Below are positions 57,582-64,000 of a stretch of 64,000 nucleotides of DNA, in pieces. A program made the position numbers and the translations under genes. Position 1 is the stretch's first letter. Each line of letters starts with the position of its first letter. Origin of the DNA: Mycolicibacterium mageritense (GTDB lineage Bacteria > Actinomycetota > Actinomycetes > Mycobacteriales > Mycobacteriaceae); NCBI RefSeq assembly GCF_010727475.1, contig NZ_AP022567.1, positions 5,580,001-5,644,000 on the forward strand, read 5' to 3'. Below the pieces are notes generated by a model that was given only the letters and a program-made list of their open reading frames with translations, did no database searches and had not been told where the DNA came from.

Positions 57582-58484
57582 GTGGACGCAGTACTCGACG
57601 AGTTCGATCAGTACCTCGAACTCGAACGCGGGTACTCGGCGCACACCCGCCGCGCCTACCGTGGTGACCTCACGGCGCTGTTCGAGTTCGTCGCCCGTCG
57701 CGTCGGGACGGCCGAGCCCACCAAACTGACCCTCCCGCTGCTGCGCTCGTGGCTCGCCGAACAGGCCGCTGCAGGCGCGGCCCGCACCACATTGGCGCGC
57801 CGCACGTCGTCGGTGAAGACCTTCACCGCGTGGGCGGCCCGGCGCGGTGTGCTGGCTGGCGATCCGGCGAGCCGGCTGCAGGTGCCCAAGGCGCATCGCA
57901 CGCTGCCGGCCGTGCTGCGGCAGGACCAGGCCCTCGAAGCCCTCGACGCCGCGAACAACGGTGCGCAGGAGGGCGATCCACTCGCCCTGCGCGATCGTCT
58001 GATCGTCGAGCTGTTGTACGCCACCGGGATCCGGGTCAGTGAGCTGTGCGGTCTTGACATCGACGACGTGGACCGGTCGCGGCGGGTGCTGCGTGTGCTC
58101 GGCAAGGGCAACAAGCAACGCACCGTGCCGTTCGGTGAGCCGGCCCAGGTCGCGTTGACCTCATGGCTGGCCGACGGGCGGCCCGCACTGGTCACGCCGG
58201 CGTCCGGCCCTGCGCTGCTGCTGGGGGCCCGCGGCAAGCGTCTCGACCCGCGCCAGGCGCGCACCGTGGTGCACCAGACCGTGTCGGCCGTCAACGGGGC
58301 ACCTGACATCGGCCCGCACGGCCTGCGCCACAGCGCGGCCACGCACCTGCTGGAAGGCGGGGCGGACCTGCGCGTCGTGCAGGAACTGCTCGGCCACACC
58401 ACGCTCGCCACCACGCAGCTCTACACGCATGTCACCGTCGCGCGGTTGCGTGCGGTGCACGACCAAGCGCACCCGCGGGCCTGA
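57582..58484 (+). CDS. xerC: Tyrosine recombinase XerC
   Basis: A 300-residue tyrosine recombinase that with XerD resolves chromosome dimers at dif. The N-terminal SAM-like domain (FDQYLELERGYSAHTRRAYR) is followed by the catalytic domain with R151 (ATGIRVSEL), K175 (LGKGNKQR), H246 and R249 (HGLRHSAATH), H272 (LLGH) and the nucleophile Y281 (QLYTHV), all in place. It starts with GTG 57582. It is the housekeeping chromosomal copy (Rv2894c counterpart), not a phage or island integrase, and marks the right edge of the inserted region. 57 bases separate it from the acyl-CoA dehydrogenase. Confidence 0.95.
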   Translation: MDAVLDEFDQYLELERGYSAHTRRAYRGDLTALFEFVARRVGTAEPTKLTLPLLRSWLAEQAAAGAARTTLARRTSSVKTFTAWAARRGVLAGDPASRLQVPKAHRTLPAVLRQDQALEALDAANNGAQEGDPLALRDRLIVELLYATGIRVSELCGLDIDDVDRSRRVLRVLGKGNKQRTVPFGEPAQVALTSWLADGRPALVTPASGPALLLGARGKRLDPRQARTVVHQTVSAVNGAPDIGPHGLRHSAATHLLEGGADLRVVQELLGHTTLATTQLYTHVTVARLRAVHDQAHPRA

Positions 58485-58515
58485 TACGTCGAGCGTCGGG
58501 GAGGGGCGACAACGC

Positions 58516-59394
58516 GTGAGCAGATCAACCGTCGAGTTGCCCTCCGGGACGGTTTCCTACCTGACCTGGACGGCTGACCGCGCGGCGCCGGCGGTCGTGT
58601 TGCTGCACGGCGGCGGGGTGGACAGCGCGTCGTTGTCGTGGGGCGAGATCGGCCCGCGACTCGCGCAAGCCGGTTACCGCGTCATCGCGCCGGACCATCC
58701 CGGCTACGGACGCAGCGCGCCCGCGCGGCTGCCGGTCACACAGGAGCGGCTGGTCGCCTATGTGGGGGAGCTGGTCGACGCCCTCGGCTTGGAGCGCTAC
58801 ACGATCGGTGGGCTGTCGCTCGGTGGCGGCATGACGATCGGCCATGTGCTGGCCCGGCCCGACCGGGTGAGCAGCGCGATTCTGCTGGGCAGCTACGGCG
58901 TCATGCCTCGGCTTTCGGACGGACCGTTCTCCGGTGTGCGCCAACTGGTCACCTGGGCCGCACTGCGCACCGGCCTGCTGGGCGCGACGACCAAGTGGGT
59001 GGGCGGCAACCGCCGCGCGATGGCCCGCAGCATGCACGCGTTGATCACAGACCCGAAGCAACTCACCGACGATCTGATCGACGAGGTGATGGCCGCCGCG
59101 GGCAAACCCGGTGGATTCGAGGCGTTCGGACAGTGGCAGCGCGACCAGGTCAAGTGGAACCGGCTGCGCACCGATTACACCGCGCGGCTGGGGTCGGTGG
59201 CGTGCCCCGTGCTCATCGTGCACGGCGATCGCGATCCGGGCGTCCCGGTGGCACGGGCCCGCGCGGCCGCGGCGCTGATACCTGACGCGGATCTGAAAGT
59301 GATTGCCGGAGCTGGGCATTGGGTGCAGCGGGACCGGCCGGGGGCGGTCCTGGACGCGATGACCGAGTTCCTGGCCGCTACCGCAACAGCTTGA
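58516..59394 (+). CDS. Alpha/beta-fold hydrolase
   Basis: A 292-residue serine hydrolase. The oxyanion motif VVLLHGGGVDSASLSWGEIG, the nucleophile elbow GGLSLGGG, and the C-terminal HGDRDPGVP (acid) with GAGHWVQRD (catalytic His) are visible. Substrate unknown; mycobacterial relatives include esterases and epoxide-hydrolase-like proteins. The GTG at 58516 is chosen for its GGGGAGGGG-like site upstream. It is not between xerC and the F420 enzyme in M. tuberculosis as I recall it, so it may be lineage-specific. Its 3' end overlaps the convergent F420-dependent gene by 17 bases. Confidence 0.88.
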   Translation: MSRSTVELPSGTVSYLTWTADRAAPAVVLLHGGGVDSASLSWGEIGPRLAQAGYRVIAPDHPGYGRSAPARLPVTQERLVAYVGELVDALGLERYTIGGLSLGGGMTIGHVLARPDRVSSAILLGSYGVMPRLSDGPFSGVRQLVTWAALRTGLLGATTKWVGGNRRAMARSMHALITDPKQLTDDLIDEVMAAAGKPGGFEAFGQWQRDQVKWNRLRTDYTARLGSVACPVLIVHGDRDPGVPVARARAAAALIPDADLKVIAGAGHWVQRDRPGAVLDAMTEFLAATATA

Positions 59395-60337
59395 TCACCT
59401 CGGCCAGGTGGGCAAGCGCCGATTCGCGGCCCGGCCACGCGTCAAAGACGGTCCAGTAACTGATGCCGAACTTGCGCTGCCGGCCCGCGAGCTCCTCGGC
59501 CATCCGCTCGTAGCTGCCGAGCAGCACGAACGGGGATTCCAGCAGGAGGTCGGCCGAGGCGCCGAGGGGTCCGGCTAGCTCGGCGGCGGCCGCGGACGGA
59601 TCCTCTGTGTGCACCACGAACTGCAGCAGCGCGTTGAGCTCGATGGCGTCGAAGCGGTCGCCCGCGGCGTTGCGGACCACGCTGATGCGGTCCAACAGGC
59701 CGGTGGCGTCGAAATGGGTCAGCTTGACCTCGGTGGCGTCGTGGTTGTGGCTGAACCCTGCCAGCCCCGCGATGTCGGCGACCCGCCCCGCCAATTGCAA
59801 AACCCGCGTGCCGTTGCCGCCGATCAGCAGCGGAACGTCGACGCCCGGCGGCGCGACGAGTTCGCCCGCGGCGGCGCGCACACAGTAGTGGGCACCGTCG
59901 ACGTCGACGGGCTCACCGGCCAGCAGTGGGCGGATCACGTCGACCGACTCGATCAGCCGGTCCACGCGCGTGGCGCCAGGATCGAATTTCAGTCCGGCCG
60001 CGTCATATTCGGACTTCATGTGGCCCGCGCCCAGACCCAGCTCGAACCGGCCACCGGAAAGCGCTGCCAGGCTTGAGGTCTCCCGCGCGGTGTCGACCGG
60101 GTGGCGCAGATCGTTGTTGAGCACCAGGGTGCCCGTGTGCAGGCGCGACGTCGCCGCGCACGCGGCGGCGGCGCCGCTGAACGGGGCCAGCGAGGCGGCC
60201 AGATGGTCGGGAATGGTCAGCACGTCGAAGCCGGAATTCTCGACGGTGAGCGCGAATTCGGCGAACTCCGTGCCGCGCGGCAGCGCGGTGTGCAGTCCGA
60301 ATCGCATCGGTCGGCTGCGATGAACTTCTGTGGTCAT
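59378..60337 (-). CDS. LLM-class F420-dependent oxidoreductase
   Basis: A 319-residue luciferase-like TIM-barrel protein of the F420-dependent class abundant in mycobacteria. Features: MRFGLHTALPRG at the start, VLTIPDHLAASLAPF, HTGTLVLNNDLRHPVDTARE, SGGRFELGLGAGHMKSEYDA, and VPLLIGGNGTRVLQLAGRVA, each part of the coenzyme-binding barrel. ATG 60337 is used; ATG 60307 (MRFGLHT) is an alternative, since neither has a clear ribosome site. It corresponds by position to Rv2893 next to xerC. Confidence 0.92.
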   Translation of the reverse strand: MTTEVHRSRPMRFGLHTALPRGTEFAEFALTVENSGFDVLTIPDHLAASLAPFSGAAAACAATSRLHTGTLVLNNDLRHPVDTARETSSLAALSGGRFELGLGAGHMKSEYDAAGLKFDPGATRVDRLIESVDVIRPLLAGEPVDVDGAHYCVRAAAGELVAPPGVDVPLLIGGNGTRVLQLAGRVADIAGLAGFSHNHDATEVKLTHFDATGLLDRISVVRNAAGDRFDAIELNALLQFVVHTEDPSAAAAELAGPLGASADLLLESPFVLLGSYERMAEELAGRQRKFGISYWTVFDAWPGRESALAHLAEVIKLLR

Positions 60338-60356
60338 CTGTCCGAGGGTAGGTCGG

Positions 60357-60788
60357 TCAGCGGGCGATCACCACGAGATTCCAGACCACGAGCACGGCGA
60401 GAACGGCCATCTGCGGCCAGGGTTTCCACGGGTCGGCCTGGATAGCATATGACATCTCCTTGAGCGGAGAGGTTTGCGGTGGCGCGGACTTGGCTGCGGG
60501 CACCGGCTCGTGAAATCGGTGGAAGTACAGCTGGATCAGCGTCGCGCCGATCCACAGTCCACCCAGGAAGCTCACGGCTTCCACCCCACGGCACAGCAGC
60601 AGCACCGACAGCGCGACGACGAAGGCCAGCGCTACCCAATCCGACGTGGATGTCGCCGAGGGCTTGTCTCCATAGCTCCTGTCGAGTGCCTCTCGCCGTT
60701 TTCGGTACGGCAACGCGAAGAACGCGAACTTGATGAGGATGTGAACGCCCAGCAGGGCGATGACAACCGTCGTGATGGTGTCGAGCAT
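60357..60788 (-). CDS. Four-helix membrane protein of unknown function
   Basis: A 143-residue protein with four hydrophobic segments: about residues 3-26 (ITTVVIALLGVHILIKFAFF), 51-68 (ALAFVVALSVLLLCRG), 74-90 and 122-141. Short charged loops lie between them (YRKRREALDRSYGDKPSATS). No family was recognised. It begins at ATG 60788 and ends 20 bases before the F420 oxidoreductase start, on the same strand, so the two may be cotranscribed. Confidence 0.7.
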   Translation of the reverse strand: MLDTITTVVIALLGVHILIKFAFFALPYRKRREALDRSYGDKPSATSTSDWVALAFVVALSVLLLCRGVEAVSFLGGLWIGATLIQLYFHRFHEPVPAAKSAPPQTSPLKEMSYAIQADPWKPWPQMAVLAVLVVWNLVVIAR

Positions 60789-60850
60789 GAGCCCAGAGTG
60801 CGACGCCGGCGGCGGGAACGAAGGGTTTTGTACGCCGCGCGGGGTGTCGT

Positions 60851-61348
60851 TCAGCCTGCCAGCGGCTTGAGCCGAATCTGGGTCTCGGCCAAGAGTCCGA
60901 GCGGATTGACGTAGTCGGCCCGCGACGCCGGACCCCACATCGCACCCCAGTGCAGGCATGCCGCCACCGGGCAGCCGGGGTGCCCGGCCACGAGCACACC
61001 CAGCGTCGTCCCGGCCGACACGACCTGTCCGGGCCGCACGACCGCGCGCACCGGTTCGTAGCTCGTGCGCAGCCCCCCGGGATGCGCGATCGAGACCACC
61101 TCACGCCCGGCGAGAACGCCGGCGAACACGACGGTGCCCGGTGCCGCGGCGTAGACGGGTTGCTCCGCGGTCGCCGCCAGGTCGACGCCACGGTGCCCGC
61201 GGTTCCAATTTGGCGAGGGCGCGTCGAACCCTCTGGTCACCGTGGGCCGGGGCGATACGGGCCAGCGCAGCCGCGCACTGTCCGCGTGTGCGGGTGCCGA
61301 CCATACGAGGAGTAGGGCGGTGATCAGGAGCGCTCGTGCGAGCTTCAC
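60851..61348 (-). CDS. Secreted M23 (LytM-like) peptidase domain protein
   Basis: A 165-residue protein with a typical signal peptide (MKLARALLITALLLVWSAPA followed by HADS) and an M23/LytM fold: FDAPSPNWNRGHRGVDLAAT contains the HxxxD zinc motif, then GTVVFAGVLAGREVVSIAHP. The second motif, normally HxH, reads CLHWG, so its first histidine is replaced by cysteine; a preceding HPGC might compensate. It would act in the periplasm on peptidoglycan if active. GTG 61348 is the start. It is the counterpart of Rv2891, which lies near rpsB in M. tuberculosis. Confidence 0.87.
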   Translation of the reverse strand: MKLARALLITALLLVWSAPAHADSARLRWPVSPRPTVTRGFDAPSPNWNRGHRGVDLAATAEQPVYAAAPGTVVFAGVLAGREVVSIAHPGGLRTSYEPVRAVVRPGQVVSAGTTLGVLVAGHPGCPVAACLHWGAMWGPASRADYVNPLGLLAETQIRLKPLAG

Positions 61349-61420
61349 GCATCCAGTGAACAGCCGCCGTTGGCGGCTCCGCTAGGGACAATTGGGCACC
61401 TGGGGATAACCGGCCACGGC

Positions 61421-61822
61421 TCAGGCATAGAGCGCGTCCCGTACGTGCAGTGTGTCGCAGTACTCGCGGATCGAGGTGATCCGCGAGTGCTTGACCGTGA
61501 AGAAGAACGCGTATTCGTTGTCGTACACGCGACCTTCGACGCTCGTTCCGACGGCATGCCATTCGATGGCCACCACGTCGCCGTCGGAGACTGTGCGGGT
61601 CAGCTTGAGCTTGAGTGACCCGGGGCGGTAGAGGCCCAATCCCCGGCGAAGGAAGTCGTTGAGTATCGCCTCGCGGCCGACGTAGTGCCCGGCGACGGGA
61701 AGGTCGCCGTGCAGGTGCCAGGTCGCGTCCGGCGCCAGCAGGGACGACAGTGTCGCCGTGTCACCGGCTTCGATTGCGGTGACGAACTGCCGAATCACAC
61801 TCTCGTTCAACGGATTACTCAC
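61421..61822 (-). CDS. SnoaL/NTF2-like protein
   Basis: A 133-residue cone-shaped NTF2/SnoaL-like protein. The pattern SVIRQFVTAIEAGDTATLSS, LLAPDATWHLHGD, then GREAILNDFL and VAIEWHAVGTSVEGRVYDNE followed by YAFFFTVKHSRITSIREY is standard for the nuclear transport factor 2/ketosteroid isomerase-like superfamily. Enzymatic role unknown. The start is GTG 61822, fixed by AGGAGG seven bases upstream; in-frame ATGs further upstream lack one. It is divergent from the sugar transporter genes. Confidence 0.85.
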   Translation of the reverse strand: MSNPLNESVIRQFVTAIEAGDTATLSSLLAPDATWHLHGDLPVAGHYVGREAILNDFLRRGLGLYRPGSLKLKLTRTVSDGDVVAIEWHAVGTSVEGRVYDNEYAFFFTVKHSRITSIREYCDTLHVRDALYA

Positions 61823-61857
61823 TACGTGCCTCCTGATCGCGCTCATGTGCGGATGCC

Positions 61858-61887
61858 TTGACATCGAGGGATGACCCATCATAGCCT
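61858..61887 (+). promoter_or_regulatory. Candidate sigma-A promoter for the sugar ABC transporter
   Basis: TTGACA (61858-61863), an 18-base spacer, and TAGCCT (61882-61887), a TANNNT-type -10. Transcription would begin about 61894, some 40 bases before the GTG at 61936. An eight-base palindrome TACTAGTA (61903-61910) lies in the predicted leader and could be part of an operator. Confidence 0.55.
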
Positions 61888-61935
61888 GTGTTCAGTATGT
61901 CGTACTAGTAGACGAAGAAATGAACGGAGTTTCAG

Positions 61936-63432
61936 GTGCGACCTCGTCTTGAAGTTCTGGATGTGTCAAAGCGCTATCCGGGTGTGCGGGCGTTGAACGG
62001 ACTTCACTTGGCGTTGCAGCCAGGCGAGGTGCGCGCGCTGCTCGGCAAGAACGGCGCGGGCAAGTCGACTCTGGTTCGGATCCTGTCGGGCGCCGAACGC
62101 CCCGACGAGGGCACGGTCCGGATCGACGGCGTACGCGTGGCCATCACCTCGCCGGCCCGGGCCCGGGAACTCGGGATCGCCACCGTGCACCAAGAACTCA
62201 GCCTCATCCCCGAACTGAGTGTCGCCGAGAACCTCCTGCTCGGCCGTTGGCGCGCGGTGGCCGGTGTCGGTCCGCTGTTGTCGCCGGCAGCGATGGTTGC
62301 GCACGCGCACGAGCAGTTGGCCGCGGTCGGCCTCGTGATCGATCCGCGGGCCAAGGTCAAGTCGCTCAGCATCGCCACACAGCAGAGTGTCGAGATCGCG
62401 CGGGCGGTGTCGTTGGGCAGCCGGGTGCTGATCCTCGACGAACCGACCAGTTCGCTGCCGGCCGCAGAAGTCGAGATCCTCCTCAAACTGATTCGGCGGT
62501 TGGCCCAGTCCGGCATATCGGTGATCTACGTGTCACACCGCATGGACGAGATCCCACTCATAGCCGATTCGGTCACGGTGATGCGGGACGGGCAGCTCGT
62601 CGAGACGCGGTCCATCGGTGCGGCGGGCACCGGCGACATCGTGCGCATGATGACGGGCGGCGCTGGGCACGCGCGCCGCCCCGCCGCCACGAAACGATCG
62701 GAGGAGGTCGTTCTCGCCGTCCACGGCTTGCGATCCGGAGACCGGGTCGACGGCGTCGACCTCGTGCTCCATCAAGGTGAAGTGCTCGGCATCGCAGGCT
62801 TGTTGGGGGCGGGCCGTACTGAGATCCTTCGCTGCCTGTTCGGCCTCGACCCCGTCACCGGTGGTCGAATGGCCCTTGGCGGGCGGCCCTACGCCCCCCG
62901 ATCGCCACAGGACGCGATCAGGGCCGGTGTCGGGTTCACGCCTGAGGACAGAAAACGCGATGGCGTTGTCCTCGGCATGTCGGTCTCCGGCAACCTGGTG
63001 CTTGCGGTGTTGCGCCGGTTGGCGCGGCGCGGATGGCTTTCGCGCAGGGCCGAAAGGGAACTCGCAGCTTCCAGTAGTAAGCGGCTTGCGGTCAAAACGC
63101 CCTCACCGCACGTGGCCGTCGGCACGTTGTCGGGCGGCAATCAGCAGAAGGTCATTCTCGGCAAGTGGCTCAATGCGCGGGCCCGGGTGCTGTTACTCGA
63201 CGAGCCCACGCGCGGAATCGATGTTGAGGCCAAAGATCAGATATATCAACTGATTCGAGAGCTGGCAGCAGACGGCGTAAGCGCCGTCTTCGTGTCGTCG
63301 GAGACCGAGGAACTGTTCCAGGTCTGCGATCGAATCGTGGTGCTGCGCGGCGGTCGCGTGATCGCCGAGCGCGTGGTCGACGAGTCCACGCCATCGGAAG
63401 TGTTGGCACTGGCAATGGAAGGCAGTCAATGA
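61936..63432 (+). CDS. Sugar ABC transporter, ATP-binding protein (RbsA family, two ABC domains)
   Basis: A 498-residue tandem ABC ATPase of the ribose/galactose/xylose (CUT2) family. Domain 1 has GKNGAGKST, LSIATQQSVEIARA and LILDEPTSSLPAAE. Domain 2 has the usual altered Walker A (GLLGAGRTEILR), LSGGNQQKVILGKWL and LLLDEPTRGIDVEAK, and the RbsA-typical GFTPEDRKRDGVVLGMSVSG. It would power uptake of a pentose or similar sugar; the substrate-binding protein is outside the window. GTG 61936 has GGAG upstream. Its stop overlaps the permease start (ATGA). It lies between the M23 gene and the expected rpsB, a position not seen in M. tuberculosis. Confidence 0.92.
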   Translation: MRPRLEVLDVSKRYPGVRALNGLHLALQPGEVRALLGKNGAGKSTLVRILSGAERPDEGTVRIDGVRVAITSPARARELGIATVHQELSLIPELSVAENLLLGRWRAVAGVGPLLSPAAMVAHAHEQLAAVGLVIDPRAKVKSLSIATQQSVEIARAVSLGSRVLILDEPTSSLPAAEVEILLKLIRRLAQSGISVIYVSHRMDEIPLIADSVTVMRDGQLVETRSIGAAGTGDIVRMMTGGAGHARRPAATKRSEEVVLAVHGLRSGDRVDGVDLVLHQGEVLGIAGLLGAGRTEILRCLFGLDPVTGGRMALGGRPYAPRSPQDAIRAGVGFTPEDRKRDGVVLGMSVSGNLVLAVLRRLARRGWLSRRAERELAASSSKRLAVKTPSPHVAVGTLSGGNQQKVILGKWLNARARVLLLDEPTRGIDVEAKDQIYQLIRELAADGVSAVFVSSETEELFQVCDRIVVLRGGRVIAERVVDESTPSEVLALAMEGSQ

Positions 63433-64000
63433 CAGCGGTATTCAGTGGTCGGGTCGTCCCGCCGGCAGACAGCGATCCAGGCGCGCCGTCGCGGGCGCGG
63501 TCGATGGTCGCGGTGGCGTGGCATTCCGGTAGGCAGCATCTCGCGCTGCTCGGCGTCCTCGCAGTGGCCGTCGTCGTGCTCTCGGCGACGGCGCCCAATT
63601 TCCTCACCGCGGGCAACCTCCTCGATGTCGCCCGGCAACTGTCGTTCACCGGAATCATCGCGTTCGGTATGACTTTGGTGATCGTCGCCGGCGAGATCGA
63701 CATCAGCATCGGCTCTGCAATCGCCTTCGGTTCTGCGCTGTTGGGTGTGCTCGCGGTGCATCATGGGCTGCCACCATGGCTGGCGGCGGCTGCGGTATGC
63801 GTCAGTGGTGCCGTGATCGGCGCCGCGGCGGGCGCGGCCCGGGCGTGGCTGAACGTGCCGTCCTTCATCGTGACGCTGGCGTTGTTCTCCGCGCTCAGCG
63901 GCGCGGCTTTGATGTTGACCAACGCCGTCCCGCTGCCGATCATCGATGCGGGGTTCGCCCAATGGGGCAACGGTGCGCTGTTGGGCGTGCCGATTCCGGC
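63429..64000 (+). CDS. Sugar ABC transporter permease (RbsC family), 3' end cut by window edge
   Basis: The first 190 residues of a CUT2 permease. After a polar N-terminal tail, hydrophobic segments begin near residue 38 (LALLGVLAVAVVVLSATAPN), followed by NLLDVARQLSFTGIIAFGMT, LVIVAGEIDISIGSAIAFGS (the family's GGIDLS-type motif, here GEIDIS), a Gly/Ala-rich helix near 127-150, and the cytoplasmic coupling segment VPSFIVTLALFSALSGAALM. ATG 63429 overlaps the ATPase stop. The gene continues beyond base 64000. Confidence 0.9.
   Translation, partial: MTAVFSGRVVPPADSDPGAPSRARSMVAVAWHSGRQHLALLGVLAVAVVVLSATAPNFLTAGNLLDVARQLSFTGIIAFGMTLVIVAGEIDISIGSAIAFGSALLGVLAVHHGLPPWLAAAAVCVSGAVIGAAAGAARAWLNVPSFIVTLALFSALSGAALMLTNAVPLPIIDAGFAQWGNGALLGVPIP

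Noticed and set aside
57582..58484. Tyrosine recombinase as the integrase of the inserted region
   Set aside because: All features and the neighbours fit the housekeeping XerC; it is conserved at this place in mycobacteria lacking the cluster.

Overview
The window is high-GC actinobacterial DNA, almost certainly from a fast-growing mycobacterium (Mycolicibacterium-like). Its two flanks carry the gene order yraN, comM, dprA, viuB ... xerC, F420-dependent oxidoreductase, M23 peptidase, which is the order of Rv2898c to Rv2891 in Mycobacterium tuberculosis (from memory). There viuB and xerC are neighbours; here about 53 kb lies between them. The exact species cannot be fixed from the sequence alone.

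Layout. 1-756 (minus) is the start of an isocitrate lyase/PEP mutase family enzyme. 879-4820 (plus) is the yraN-comM-dprA-viuB core block, followed by a lactate 2-monooxygenase-type flavoenzyme (4845-6005). 6083-9955 (plus) holds a small membrane protein, a DUF5995 protein and a contractile-injection-system AAA+ ATPase whose C-terminus looks like a fused tail-terminator (Pvc16_N/DUF4255-like) domain. 9964-11220 (minus) is a DUF222/HNH (13E12-type) endonuclease-like gene.

11268-53726 (minus) is the main feature: a single unidirectional run of 24 genes, mostly with 1-4 nt start/stop overlaps, encoding a headless phage-tail-like extracellular contractile injection system (eCIS, Afp/PVC relative). 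In transcription order: LamG-like protein, sheath, two tube proteins, T4-baseplate-type zinc protein, small protein, Afp7-like tube/spike adaptor, LysM protein, gpD hub, gp25 wedge, two baseplate J proteins, a gpI-like protein with Kelch-like repeats, a 2585-residue DUF6519/beta-helix giant, two small proteins, a gpV spike, four proteins of unknown role (one carrying an apparent frameshift), a 2286-residue protein with annexin-like repeats, hydrophobic segments and a nuclease-like C-terminus, and a HEAT-repeat protein with a degenerate FGE-like end. No capsid, terminase, portal, integrase or lysis gene is present, so this is not a prophage. No PAAR tip and no conventional tape-measure gene were recognised.

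53917-57524 (plus) is a divergent TetR regulator, an MpaB-type oxygenase and a long acyl-CoA dehydrogenase. A perfect 20-bp inverted repeat lies in the shared divergent region. 57582-61348 returns to the conserved chromosome (xerC, alpha/beta hydrolase, F420 oxidoreductase, membrane protein, M23 peptidase). 61421-64000 carries a SnoaL-like protein and, divergently, a RbsA/RbsC-type sugar ABC transporter running off the window.

How the parts fit: tube and sheath form the contractile barrel; hub, gpV spike, gp25, J and gpI proteins form the baseplate; the giant beta-helix proteins are probable fibres; the ATPase would assist assembly or cargo loading; the 2286-residue protein is the leading candidate for cargo or tape measure. 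These roles are inferred from family knowledge. No gene-free stretch exceeds about 190 bases.
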